The notes under the pieces were generated by a model, which worked only from the letters and a program-made list of their open reading frames with translations, had not been told where the DNA came from and did not search any database. The position numbers and the translations under genes were made by a program. 64,000 nt of DNA. It comes from Pseudomonas sp. GR 6-02. Its GTDB lineage: Bacteria > Pseudomonadota > Gammaproteobacteria > Pseudomonadales > Pseudomonadaceae. Position 1 is the stretch's first letter; every line of letters begins with the position of its first letter. The stretch lies in NCBI RefSeq assembly GCF_001655615.1, contig NZ_CP011567.1, forward strand, positions 2,675,001 through 2,739,000, in the 5' to 3' direction. Shown one piece after another: positions 8,160 through 16,702 of the stretch.

Positions 8160-9191
8160 TCAATGTTTGGAATTGCTATCGATAAACTTCTCGTAATACA
8201 TCTGGAACTGCTCGATCTTCTGATCGTTGAACCAGGTTTTAATCGCGTCGACCATGGGCGGAGGACCGCACAGGTAGATGTCGAATGGGTTGGCGTCGAA
8301 CGACTGACGGTCGAAGTGATCAGGAATCCACCCGGTTTTACCTTGCCAATCCACGGAGGGTTTCGAAACCACAAGGTGATAGTCGAAGTCGGCGATGCGG
8401 TCGCGATAATCAGCCAGGCGTTGAGTTTCGCACAGGTCATTGTCCTGCGTGACGCCATAGAACAGTTGGATCGGGTGCCCGCAGCCACCTTTTTCTGCAA
8501 TGTTATCAAGCATCCCGAGGAAGGCCGACAGGCCGGTTCCTCCTGCCACCAGTACGAGAGGTTTGGTCACCTGACGTAGATAGAAGCTCCCCAATGGGGC
8601 CTCGAGCTCGAGTACTTGACCGGGGCGGCAATGCTCGCGGATGAAGTTGCTCATCACGCCATCAGGCAGGAGCCTGATGAGAAACTGCAATTGGTTGGTG
8701 GGGTTGGGGCGGTTGGCGAATGAGTAGGAGCGCCACTCACTGGTGCCCGGTACATGCAGTCGAGCGTATTGCCCCGGAAGAAAGTCCAATTGCTGCTGGT
8801 GGGCGCAAGCGTCCAGATGAAGGATCGCCGTGGTGGCCGACACCTGTTCTACACCGGTGATCACCGTTTGCAGTAACCGGGTTGCGCCAGCGTTGCACAA
8901 GCTCGAATCGAAGTCGAAATAGAACGACGCATCCGATTGCACGCGGGTCTGGCAAGAGAGCATTTTGCGTTGCGCCAGATCCTGCTCGGAAAGAGCCTCT
9001 TCATCGACGTAGTCTTGAGTGAATTGGCCTGATTCGCAGCGACCCTGGCAAGTGCCACAGACACCTTCGCGACAGTCCAGCGGGATGTTCACGCCATTGC
9101 GTAGCGCGGCGTCGAGCAGCAGTTCGTTGGGCTTGACCTCGAAGAACGAGGTCTTGCCATCTGCGAAGCTGAAAGCGACTTTATGGTTCAT
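8160..9191 (-). CDS. antC: Anthranilate 1,2-dioxygenase reductase component
   Basis: 343 aa. An N-terminal plant-type 2Fe-2S domain has Cys40, Cys45, Cys48 and Cys80, followed by an FAD domain (RSYSFAN) and an NAD domain (GTGLSAFLGML). It moves electrons from NADH to the AntAB Rieske oxygenase. The start is the ATG at 9191 (MNHKVAF), preceded by GTGGGGCA; a 5-codon upstream extension is less likely. It follows antB after 18 bp. Confidence 0.92.
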   Translation of the reverse strand: MNHKVAFSFADGKTSFFEVKPNELLLDAALRNGVNIPLDCREGVCGTCQGRCESGQFTQDYVDEEALSEQDLAQRKMLSCQTRVQSDASFYFDFDSSLCNAGATRLLQTVITGVEQVSATTAILHLDACAHQQQLDFLPGQYARLHVPGTSEWRSYSFANRPNPTNQLQFLIRLLPDGVMSNFIREHCRPGQVLELEAPLGSFYLRQVTKPLVLVAGGTGLSAFLGMLDNIAEKGGCGHPIQLFYGVTQDNDLCETQRLADYRDRIADFDYHLVVSKPSVDWQGKTGWIPDHFDRQSFDANPFDIYLCGPPPMVDAIKTWFNDQKIEQFQMYYEKFIDSNSKH

Positions 9192-9209
9192 GACAGCGTG
9201 CCCCACAGT

Positions 9210-9698
9210 TCACAGGTGATAGAAATCAAGCACTGAGTTGATCGTGTCGTTGAGCAGCACGATGTGCTTGCGGGTGATCTTCCAGCTGTCTGCGTCCGCT
9301 TTGAGGTGGTAGGTCACATGGCCGTAGAACTGCTCGGACAGCCCTTGCCGGGTGTAGAGCGTGACCCAGGCGGCCTTGACTTCAAGCAAGCCGTTATCGA
9401 TCTCCTTGATTCGCACATTGCTGATTTGATGCAAGGTGCGCGGCATCGGGTTTGAAGCTGCCGACTTGCCTGTGCGCAGACGAAATACCCGGTCTTCCAG
9501 GCCGGAGCGGTTCGAGTAGTAAATCAGCGACATGCCGCGCTTGGGATCGGTGGTGTACACATGCTCCGACTCCCATTGCGGCAGGTGGAATTCGCTCTGT
9601 TCATCAAACAGGGCGATGTAGGCGTCCCAATCCTGCTGATCACACAGCTCGGCTTTGCGGTAGAGGAATTGTTCGATGGAATGTTGTAGTGCGCTCAT
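9210..9698 (-). CDS. antB: Anthranilate 1,2-dioxygenase small (beta) subunit
   Basis: 162 aa, the length typical of ring-hydroxylating dioxygenase beta subunits, with family blocks FLYRKAELCDQQDWDAYIALF, SLIYYSNRSGLEDRVFRLRTG and ISNVRI. It packs against AntA in the hexameric oxygenase and has no catalytic residues of its own. It begins one base after the antA stop codon, with the ribosome-binding site GGAGGTG inside the end of antA. Confidence 0.93.
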   Translation of the reverse strand: MSALQHSIEQFLYRKAELCDQQDWDAYIALFDEQSEFHLPQWESEHVYTTDPKRGMSLIYYSNRSGLEDRVFRLRTGKSAASNPMPRTLHQISNVRIKEIDNGLLEVKAAWVTLYTRQGLSEQFYGHVTYHLKADADSWKITRKHIVLLNDTINSVLDFYHL

Positions 9699-9699
9699 T

Positions 9700-11085
9700 T
9701 CACACCTCCTTCAACTTCAGGGCTTTTTGTGCAAGACCTTGCAGAAGGAAGCGCTGCCAGGATCCGTGCTGATTGATGTAGAGCCCCTCATGCGTGAACT
9801 CGGTGCCGGTCAGTACCGGTTTGATGCCCAGAGCCTCGCTGTTCGGGGTGGGGCCTTCGACCCATTTCTCACTGCCGCGGGACACTTCGTTCCAGCGCTC
9901 GAGGCGGGCCTGGAATCCGCGTTGGGCTTCGCGAAACTCCACCAGGTCGTCGGGAGTGCCCATGCCTGAAACGTTGAAGAAGTCCTCGAACTGGCGGATC
10001 CGGTTTTCCCGATCTGCGTCGGACTCACCCTTGACGCCGATGCACTGGCTGGTGATCTCGGTCTTGTTCCAGGCCACTGGGCGCACGATACGCAGCTGCG
10101 AGCTGATCTGATCCATGAAGAACAGGCTTGGGTAGATGTTGAGATTGCGTAGACGATGCATCATCCACTCGGCTTGTTGCTGGCCGTATTCCTTCACCAG
10201 GCGCGGCATCACGCTGGCATAACCGGCGCGTACAGTCGGGTTGGGCATGTCGCTGAACAAGAGGCTGTGGCCATTCTTGAACGAGAACCAGCCGTCGTCG
10301 GTTTCGGCATCGCCGGCGCCCAACTTGCTGTAGTCCAGCGTGTCGGAACCACCGCCCTTGGCCGCATTGACTTGCTGGCGATGCTGCACCGTGGAGACGT
10401 AGTTGTAGTGCACGGTGCTGACGTGATAACCATCCAGGCCGTTTTCGTGCTGCAGTTTCCAGTTGCCGTCATAGCTATAGGTCGACTTGCCGGGCAGTAC
10501 TTCCAGTTCGCCGGTCGGAGACTGTGCGACCATCATGTCGAAGAACACTTTGGCATCGCCGAGGTAGTCTTCCAGCGAGTCGCTGCCATTGACGTCCAGA
10601 CTGATAAAGACGAAACCCTTGTAGCTCTCGATCCGGGCCTTCTTCAGGCCGCGGGTTGCTTTGTCGAAACCTTCCGGGTATTCCCCCGGAGCCTTGACCT
10701 TGACCAGGCGGCCATCACTTTTGTAACACCAGGCGTGGAACGGACAGGTGAAGGTAGATTGGTTACCTTTGCTGACGCGAGTCAGGGTCGCGCCCCGGTG
10801 CTGGCAAGCGTTGATCAGCGCGTGGAGCTGATTGCTTCCATCGCGGGTGATGATCATCGGCTGACGACCTGCGCGCATCGTCAGGAAATCATTGGGATTG
10901 GCGATTTCACTCTCGTGGCAGGCGTAGATCCAGTTCTTCTCGAAGATCAGTTCCATCTCCAGGTCGAACAGTTCCGGCTCTGTGAACATGTCACGGGCGA
11001 CGCGGTAAATACCTTCGGCCGGCCGAAAATCCAGGCAACCCTGAATGTAATCTTGCCACTGCGCAATGCTTCTAGAGCTGTTCAT
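9700..11085 (-). CDS. antA: Anthranilate 1,2-dioxygenase large (alpha) subunit
   Basis: 461 aa. The Rieske 2Fe-2S ligands are Cys94-x-His96 and Cys114-x2-His117; the mononuclear iron site is His221, His226 and Asp325, with the bridging Asp218. The start MNSSRSIAQWQDYIQGCLDF and the rest resemble Pseudomonas AntA more than BenA, which lacks this N-terminus. The enzyme converts anthranilate to catechol, releasing CO2 and ammonia. The ATG at 11085 has AAAAAGGG about 11 bases upstream; an extension to 11115 has no support. Confidence 0.93.
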   Translation of the reverse strand: MNSSRSIAQWQDYIQGCLDFRPAEGIYRVARDMFTEPELFDLEMELIFEKNWIYACHESEIANPNDFLTMRAGRQPMIITRDGSNQLHALINACQHRGATLTRVSKGNQSTFTCPFHAWCYKSDGRLVKVKAPGEYPEGFDKATRGLKKARIESYKGFVFISLDVNGSDSLEDYLGDAKVFFDMMVAQSPTGELEVLPGKSTYSYDGNWKLQHENGLDGYHVSTVHYNYVSTVQHRQQVNAAKGGGSDTLDYSKLGAGDAETDDGWFSFKNGHSLLFSDMPNPTVRAGYASVMPRLVKEYGQQQAEWMMHRLRNLNIYPSLFFMDQISSQLRIVRPVAWNKTEITSQCIGVKGESDADRENRIRQFEDFFNVSGMGTPDDLVEFREAQRGFQARLERWNEVSRGSEKWVEGPTPNSEALGIKPVLTGTEFTHEGLYINQHGSWQRFLLQGLAQKALKLKEV

Positions 11086-11148
11086 CAGGTACACCCTTTT
11101 TGTAGTTTTAGGCACGACCCGATTGAAAGCCTTTCTGTGTGGTGCATC

Positions 11149-11185
11149 TATCCGGATTCGAGGCGATATCTATCCATTTCTGAGG
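11149..11185 (-). promoter_or_regulatory. Tandem AntR-type operator upstream of antA
   Basis: Read toward antA there are two direct repeats CCTC-N6-GGATAGAT, at 11185-11171 and 11163-11149, 22 bp apart. Only the GGATA half agrees with the XylS consensus; the first half is CCTC instead of TGCA. The proximal box ends 64 bp before the antA start codon, the same distance as at the indole operon. Confidence 0.6.
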
Positions 11186-11252
11186 GGGGGCGGGGGCGCT
11201 TTTCGTGAGGACCATCAGGCGAGGGTGTTTTATGCGTTTTCTTGATCATTTT

Positions 11253-11267
11253 TGCATTATGCGGATA
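11253..11267 (+). promoter_or_regulatory. XylS-like box upstream of antR
   Basis: TGCA-TTATGC-GGATA is a perfect match to TGCA-N6-GGATA and ends 60 bp before the antR start. A degraded second box (TGCG-N6-TGATC) sits 20 bp upstream at 11233-11247. It may allow the indole-type regulator or AntR itself to control antR. Confidence 0.5.
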
Positions 11268-11326
11268 GCGATCCCGGGGCTTTAAACGTAGGGTTGTCGC
11301 TAATCTGTAACCATTAGGGTGCTGCG

Positions 11327-12334
11327 ATGAATCTGCAAACTCATGCGGGGTCCGATGTTGATTTTCAAGACATCCATGCGGTGCATCATGACCTGCAGAA
11401 TGCGCAGGCCTGGATGGTTAATATTTGTGGTCCCCACGAGCTCAAGGCCTCGTCTCCACAACGTCTTCATTTTCAACATGCCGGAAACGTTTTGAAGTCG
11501 ATGTCTACAGTGATTGGGTATATCGAATACGGTACCGATGTCACTATTGATATTGATGCGTCAGAGCTCAACAGCTACAGCATCAGTCTTCCGATCCGGG
11601 GGCAACAGGAGCTTCGAAAACCCAATGGATTGCTGATGTCCGATAGTGATAACGGACTCATCGTGTCGCCTTATGATCAGCAAGAGCTTTCTATTGCAGG
11701 TAATTGCCGGAAAATTCAGGTCGCCATCAAGTGTGCAGCCATGCGCCAGATGTTGGAGGAACTATTACAGCGACCCACGCAACAGCCAATTGTCTTCGAG
11801 ACGCGAGTAGGTACAAGTCAGGGCGCGCCGGCGGCATGGTGGCGACTGGTCAGATACCTGCTTGCGGAGATGGATCAGGCGCGTAACTTTTTTGGTCATG
11901 TTTCCATGGTTCGTGATATGGAAAAAGCGCTGATAAAGGGCTTGATCTTGTCGCAGCCAAACAATTATTCAAGCGAGTTGGCTGGCGTTTCGCAAAGTCG
12001 CTGCCCTGAGTATTTGTTGAAGGCCAAGCAGTTTATCAATGAGCATGCTGGCGATGACGTCGATCTGGACGAAGTCGGGCGGGCGGTGGGCGTGTCTCGC
12101 TTCAAACTGCATGATGACTTCAAGAAGTACTTTGGTGTCACGCCAACTGTGTACTTAAAGCGTTTTCGGCTTGAAGCTGTAAGGCAGGCGTTGATGGAAG
12201 GCGGCTGCAATGAAAATATTACTGCGGTGGCCATGCGCTGGGGATTTAATCACTTGGGTCGGTTCTCATCCGACTATAAGAAATTATTTTCGGAAGTGCC
12301 ATCGAAGACGGTTGAGAGAAGTCGCAGTCACTGA
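11327..12334 (+). CDS. antR: AraC/XylS-family activator of anthranilate catabolism
   Basis: 335 aa. The N-terminal part (about 20-210) is the AraC_binding_2-type effector domain; the C-terminal 100 residues hold two helix-turn-helices (LDEVGRAVGVSRFKLHDDFKKYFGVTP and ITAVAMRWGFNHLGRFSSDYKKLF). Divergent placement from antABC and the N-terminus MNLQTHAGSDV agree with Pseudomonas AntR, which activates antABC in the presence of anthranilate. Confidence 0.88.
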   Translation: MNLQTHAGSDVDFQDIHAVHHDLQNAQAWMVNICGPHELKASSPQRLHFQHAGNVLKSMSTVIGYIEYGTDVTIDIDASELNSYSISLPIRGQQELRKPNGLLMSDSDNGLIVSPYDQQELSIAGNCRKIQVAIKCAAMRQMLEELLQRPTQQPIVFETRVGTSQGAPAAWWRLVRYLLAEMDQARNFFGHVSMVRDMEKALIKGLILSQPNNYSSELAGVSQSRCPEYLLKAKQFINEHAGDDVDLDEVGRAVGVSRFKLHDDFKKYFGVTPTVYLKRFRLEAVRQALMEGGCNENITAVAMRWGFNHLGRFSSDYKKLFSEVPSKTVERSRSH

Positions 12335-12425
12335 GTCTGTGCGAGCTTTTATTATCTATTTTGATTGATTGCGGTCTGATCGCCCGGTAAAGGCGCTTGC
12401 GTGGAAAAAATAAGAGAAGAGCATT

Positions 12426-12866
12426 ATGAAAACGGTTGCGCAACTACTTCGTTTAAAGCCAGAAGCTAATCATAAAGTTCACACTGTTCTACCGGGTCAA
12501 ATGGTTCTGGACGCGATCAGGACTATGGCCGAACGGAACGTTGGTGCTTTGCCGGTCGTCGAGAACGGGAGCGTAATCGGCGTTATCAGTGAGCGGGATT
12601 ATGCGCGCAAGATGGTGCTTCAAGGGCGCTCTTCAGCGGGTACACCCGTGAGGGATGTCATGAGTTTTCCAGCAATAACCGTGGACTCTCGTCAGAGTAT
12701 CGAGGCTTGCATGGGGATCATGACCGATAGCCATCTTCGTCATCTGCCGGTTGTGGAAAAAGGAGAATTGCTTGGTTTGCTGTCGATTGGCGATCTGGTA
12801 AAGGCTTCTATTGCAGAGCAAGCAGACCTGATACAGCAGCTTGAACGGTACATTCGCGGACATTGA
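12426..12866 (+). CDS. CBS-pair domain protein
   Basis: 146 aa made of two CBS motifs, about residues 15-65 (GALPVVENGSVIGVISERDYARK) and 80-135 (HLPVVEKGELLGLLSIGDLVK). Stand-alone CBS pairs bind adenine nucleotides and modulate other proteins; the partner here is unknown. It follows antR by 91 bp and converges on the DUF4198 gene. The ATG is preceded by AAGAGAAGAGC. Confidence 0.88.
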   Translation: MKTVAQLLRLKPEANHKVHTVLPGQMVLDAIRTMAERNVGALPVVENGSVIGVISERDYARKMVLQGRSSAGTPVRDVMSFPAITVDSRQSIEACMGIMTDSHLRHLPVVEKGELLGLLSIGDLVKASIAEQADLIQQLERYIRGH

Positions 12867-12913
12867 TTTTTTGGGCAGAACGGTTCGGACGACCGACCGT
12901 GGATGTGCTTGTG

Positions 12914-13738
12914 TCATTTCATATCCCTGGCCTGCACCCACAGCACCGCGTCTTGCGACAAGGGTTTGCCCTTGTGGGTTTTTGTTGTACCGATGTCGAG
13001 CGCTGCAATACCCCACCAGCCGGCCCGGGGCAGGCCGATGGTCACGATGCCCTGGGCGTCCGTGTAGGAGCTCAGGGATTTGAATGAAGCTTGAGGTGCC
13101 GTTACATAGTCTTGCTGGCCAAAGGCGTTTTTCTCGATATCGACGGAATGGTTAATGTATTCGATTTCGATTTCGGCGAACGGAACGGGCTTGCCATCGG
13201 CCAGCACCAAGGCGCGGAACACTCCGCCTGTCCAGTTTGCATAAGGCTTGTTCAGTGGCTGGATCTCAACCGGCAACCCTTGTGGTTCTGCCCAGTTGCC
13301 GGGTACTCCGCCCACGTTCACGATCAGCTTGGTGAACTGTTGGATGTAGACGTCTTCCTCGGTTTCCAGGTAGGGCTCGGGCTCGAGTACGAAGATATGG
13401 TCACCCAGTGAGCGAACCAACTCCCGCGGAATCGACGCACGATAGGCAGTCGTTTGGTTATCGCGACTCTGCCACTGGACAGGGCGCAAGTATTGGCGCA
13501 GATCGATTTTTTCCCCGCCGTGCGAGCTGATGTGGCTAAAGGCGCGGGGTTCATCCATGGTCATGGTGGGGCCGCCGGAGAAGGGATGCGTGAACACCAG
13601 CGCGAACTCCAGTTTATCCGCACGCGGCAGCGCCGTTTCCTCGACGTAGAGCATCTGGAAATGGGCCTGTGCAGCGCCTGTCAGGCAACCTAATGTAACG
13701 GCGGCAAGTGCCTGGAGCAGTCGTCGTTTGATCGGCAT
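12914..13738 (-). CDS. DUF4198 exported protein (putative metal-uptake accessory)
   Basis: 274 aa. A signal peptide ends in AQA, leaving a mature protein that begins HFQMLYVEE. DUF4198 proteins include periplasmic partners of nickel/cobalt transporters, in which an N-terminal His can bind metal. Blocks seen include DHIFVLEPEPYLETEEDVYIQ and a C-terminal Ig-like part (GIVTIGLPRAGWWGIAALD). It is the last gene of the twelve-gene leftward operon with the metal ABC transporter. The start at 13738 is chosen because the signal peptide begins there; the longer frame has no conserved sequence. Confidence 0.8.
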   Translation of the reverse strand: MPIKRRLLQALAAVTLGCLTGAAQAHFQMLYVEETALPRADKLEFALVFTHPFSGGPTMTMDEPRAFSHISSHGGEKIDLRQYLRPVQWQSRDNQTTAYRASIPRELVRSLGDHIFVLEPEPYLETEEDVYIQQFTKLIVNVGGVPGNWAEPQGLPVEIQPLNKPYANWTGGVFRALVLADGKPVPFAEIEIEYINHSVDIEKNAFGQQDYVTAPQASFKSLSSYTDAQGIVTIGLPRAGWWGIAALDIGTTKTHKGKPLSQDAVLWVQARDMK

Positions 13739-13746
13739 GGTCGATT

Positions 13747-14070
13747 TCACCTTGAAATGTCGGATGATTGAATCGTGGCTTGATGGTTGTCTCCGCCCAT
13801 GAACACAACGGAGTATTTCCCGGCTGGGGGCTGGAATGCGTAGGTGTTGTCGGTGCCGACGTTTCCTTCGAGCAACACCTTGTTGCTGGTGTCCTGGACA
13901 TGGACTTTTCTGCCAGCGGCGGAGCTGCCGTCGGTGTAACCCGCCTCGCACTTCACCAGATCATCGCTCTCGATGTAGCAGTCGAAGACGGGGCCATGAG
14001 CGAAGGCTGCCTGGCAGAACACCAGGGCGCCGGCGATCAGTATCCGATGTGCTGAGCCTAGGGGTTTCAT
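13747..14070 (-). CDS. Small exported protein with N-terminal His after cleavage
   Basis: 107 aa. The signal peptide MKPLGSAHRILIAGALVFCQ..AFA is followed by HGPVFDCYIES; Cys residues in DCYIES and VKCEAGY could form a disulfide. The remainder looks like a small beta-sandwich (GRKVHVQD, KYSVVFMGGDNH). No family is recognised. It lies 30 bp after the second binding protein and 8 bp before DUF4198, so it is probably a periplasmic part of the same system. A GTG start 18 bases upstream is possible. Confidence 0.68.
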   Translation of the reverse strand: MKPLGSAHRILIAGALVFCQAAFAHGPVFDCYIESDDLVKCEAGYTDGSSAAGRKVHVQDTSNKVLLEGNVGTDNTYAFQPPAGKYSVVFMGGDNHQATIQSSDISR

Positions 14071-14100
14071 AAGGTCTTCGATCTCCACGGTCGAGGTTGA

Positions 14101-15096
14101 TCATTGGAGCGGCGATTTGTGATCGCCGCTCGTATTGGGGCCAGGTGGCGCGAAGGCCGTCAGTAAGGAATCCAGGTTCGAACTCAGGAGTGCTTCGTAC
14201 CCGTTGGCCGCGTCGGCGAGCATTCCCGGGTTGCCGGCGTCCAGTATCAACAACCGTGCGCCGCCGTCCTCGATGGCCTTGGCAATCCTGGCGTCCGGTG
14301 CCCACTTGTGGACCACCACGTGGATGTCACGCTCGCGCAGGTATCGGGTGAGTGCGGTGCAGTCGGCGTCGCTCCAGTCGATGTCCTGTCGGACGAACCA
14401 GCCGTCGACAAAAATCCCGAACTCGCCGAACAAGTAGGTGAACTCATCGGCCAGCGACAGCACGCGCAGATCCGGCACTGCCAGCAGCCGGGCACCGTAG
14501 TTGGCCTTGAGCTGGCGCAATCGGCCTTCGAGTGCGGCGAGGTTGCGCTCTATCCGAGGCGCATCGGGGGGAGACAGGCGTGCCAGGTCGGTAGCGATAA
14601 TCGCCGACATGCGCATGGCGTTGACGGGGCCGAGCCAGGCGTACGGCGACAGTCCGTCATCGACGTCGCGTTCGGTTACCCAGGGAACGTCGTTCGATGG
14701 CACGCGGGCCACGGCCACTCCGGGCTTGACGGTGTCCCATGAGTGCGAGGCATCGATCTCGACGATTCGCAGATTGTGGCGACGTGCCGTGGTGTAAAGC
14801 GGATCCGCGCGCCAGAGGTTGCCCAGGGTCACCACGGCGGTGGCCTGCTGGAACACGGCGGGCTCCAGGCGCGATAGCGCGTTGGCCTGGCTCTCCATGG
14901 GCACGGCAGCGTCTGCCGGAAGGCGGACGACCTTGAGGGTCGTGCCGTCGCTGAGCGTCGAGGTGAGCGCATACACCGCCGGCAGTGCGACAAGCACCTG
15001 CTGCCTGCCGGTATCCGCGAAGGCAGAAAGCGGATTGCCCAGCAGCAGTAGCAGCATCGCTAGCCAGGGTCGACGTGACATGCAAAGCCATTTCAT
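14101..15096 (-). CDS. Second metal-ABC-type substrate-binding protein, canonical metal ligands lost
   Basis: 331 aa, signal peptide ending about SAFA. The fold follows the ZnuA/TroA (cluster A-I) family, but where relatives have the DPHxWLDP His, this has SPYAWLGP, and where they have a His at HxAFxYxxxxYG, this has ADEFTYLFGEFG. No His-rich loop is present. It may bind another ligand or serve as a scaffold. Its first codons overlap the permease stop by 4 bp. Confidence 0.75.
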   Translation of the reverse strand: MKWLCMSRRPWLAMLLLLLGNPLSAFADTGRQQVLVALPAVYALTSTLSDGTTLKVVRLPADAAVPMESQANALSRLEPAVFQQATAVVTLGNLWRADPLYTTARRHNLRIVEIDASHSWDTVKPGVAVARVPSNDVPWVTERDVDDGLSPYAWLGPVNAMRMSAIIATDLARLSPPDAPRIERNLAALEGRLRQLKANYGARLLAVPDLRVLSLADEFTYLFGEFGIFVDGWFVRQDIDWSDADCTALTRYLRERDIHVVVHKWAPDARIAKAIEDGGARLLILDAGNPGMLADAANGYEALLSSNLDSLLTAFAPPGPNTSGDHKSPLQ

Positions 15097-15998
15097 ACGC
15101 TGGCACCTCTGAACCGGGCCCCGGTAGCGCGGATGACGGTGGTGACGACGAACACCAGGGCGGCGACGATCACGATTGCGCCGCCTGTCGGTACGGGGAT
15201 GTGGAATTGCATGGGTGCCAGGATGCCGACCACGCAGGAAAAAGTCGCGATCAGGATGGCGCGCACGACCAGCCCCGGGAGCGAATGGCTGATGTTGCGT
15301 GCTGCCGCGGCCGGTATGAGCAGAAGGGCTTCGACGAGTACTGCGCCGATGATTTTCAGGCAGGCTACCGTCACCAGGGTGACCAGTACGACAAACAGGT
15401 ACTCGACGCTTCGCACGCGCACGCCGCGAGCATGTGCCAGGCTCGGATTGAGGCTGGCCAACAGCATGCCGTTGTACATCGGCAGTCCGAGCAGAGCACA
15501 CGTCGCCGTTACCGCAAGCAGCACGTTCATGTCGGTGTAGTCGACCGCCAGGATGGAACCGAACAGCACGCTTTCCATTACGTGCGTGTTGATCTTCGCC
15601 GACACGAACAGCAGCAACGAGGCCCCGACCGCCAGCGAGATGGACAAGAACACGCCGATCAGCGTGTCATTGGCCAGCGTGGTGCGGTGCTGCGTGTACT
15701 TCAGCGTCAGGGCGAACAGCAGGCAAAAGCCGAACATTGAGAAGTAGGGGGAGGTGTAGGACTCGCCGATCAGCACGCCAATGGCAACGCCGGTCATCGC
15801 CGCATTACCGACGGCCTGACTGAAGAACGCCATGCGCTTGATCATCACCATCGAGCCCAGCACGCCCAGTAGCGGTCCGATGAGCACTGCACAGAGCAGC
15901 GCATTGATCACGAACTCGTACTCGAACGGTTGCGGCAGGATGCCACTCGCGGCAAGCGCCTGGAGCTGGTTGCGAATCAATTCGTACAGGGCACTCAT
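15093..15998 (-). CDS. Metal ABC transporter permease (ABC-3/ZnuB family)
   Basis: 301 aa, about eight membrane segments (for example ALLCAVLIGPLLGVLGSMVMI and LLFVSAKINTHVMESVLFGS). The family block AFFSQAVGNAAMTGVAIG near residue 57 and LKIIGAVLVEALLLIPAAAAR near 215 are typical of Mn/Zn-type permeases. It overlaps both the ATPase and the second binding protein by 4 bp, so they are translationally coupled. Confidence 0.9.
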   Translation of the reverse strand: MSALYELIRNQLQALAASGILPQPFEYEFVINALLCAVLIGPLLGVLGSMVMIKRMAFFSQAVGNAAMTGVAIGVLIGESYTSPYFSMFGFCLLFALTLKYTQHRTTLANDTLIGVFLSISLAVGASLLLFVSAKINTHVMESVLFGSILAVDYTDMNVLLAVTATCALLGLPMYNGMLLASLNPSLAHARGVRVRSVEYLFVVLVTLVTVACLKIIGAVLVEALLLIPAAAARNISHSLPGLVVRAILIATFSCVVGILAPMQFHIPVPTGGAIVIVAALVFVVTTVIRATGARFRGASV

Positions 15999-16702
15999 TG
16001 GGTAGCCTCCAGAGGGTAGGCGACCTGGTCGGGCGAACCATGGAACAGCACCCGCCGGTTGATAACGGTCACCGATTGCGCGATGCGCCTGACTTGTTCC
16101 AGGTCATGGTTGATCCAGAGGATGGTGACGCCGCGGCCGTTCAGCTCGGCCACCAGCGCCTCCACCAGTCGCACACCCGGTTCGTCGATGCCGGCGGTCG
16201 GTTCGTCAAGGATCAGTAGCCAGGGCGCCGGGCTGATCGCCTGGGCCAGCAGCACTCGCTGACGCTGGCCACCGGACAGGCTGCCAAAAGGTTTTGCGCC
16301 CATTCCGGCCACGCCGGTGCGCTCCAGTGCTTGGGCATTGGCCGCCTTGGCAGATCGGCTTGAGCCCAGGAAGGCCGGCCTGCGTTGACCGAGAAGGGCC
16401 ATGATGTCGTTGACCGTCATCGGCACGTTGCGGTCGAAGTCCGGCAATTGCGGGACATACCCCATGGGTGTCGTGACCTCGCCTTCGAACCGGACCGTCC
16501 CTGAATGCGGCATCTGGCCCAGCAGCGCACGCACCAGTGAAGTCTTGCCGCCGCCGTTCGGGCCTACCAGGCAGTGCAGCGCACCGGCTTCTACCCGGAA
16601 GCTCACTTTGTCGAGCACTTGCGTACCTCCCAGTTGCAGGGAGACGTTATCGAACACTATGGCGGGGCCGCGCATCGCTTGTTCCTCTTTCATCGCGTTC
16701 AT
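15995..16702 (-). CDS. Metal ABC transporter ATP-binding protein (ZnuC family)
   Basis: 235 aa. Walker A GPNGGGKTS (about 49-57), signature LSGGQRQR, Walker B LLILDEPTAG and the H-loop His in INHD are intact. It powers the permease encoded next. A second possible start (MRGPAIVF) lies nine codons in. The start overlaps the stop codon of the first binding protein by 4 bp. Confidence 0.9.
   Translation of the reverse strand: MNAMKEEQAMRGPAIVFDNVSLQLGGTQVLDKVSFRVEAGALHCLVGPNGGGKTSLVRALLGQMPHSGTVRFEGEVTTPMGYVPQLPDFDRNVPMTVNDIMALLGQRRPAFLGSSRSAKAANAQALERTGVAGMGAKPFGSLSGGQRQRVLLAQAISPAPWLLILDEPTAGIDEPGVRLVEALVAELNGRGVTILWINHDLEQVRRIAQSVTVINRRVLFHGSPDQVAYPLEATQ

Noticed and set aside
8160..11085. 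benABC (benzoate 1,2-dioxygenase)
   Set aside because: The large subunit N-terminus and the divergent AntR-like gene fit antABC better, and no benD follows. An indole operon next door makes anthranilate the natural substrate.
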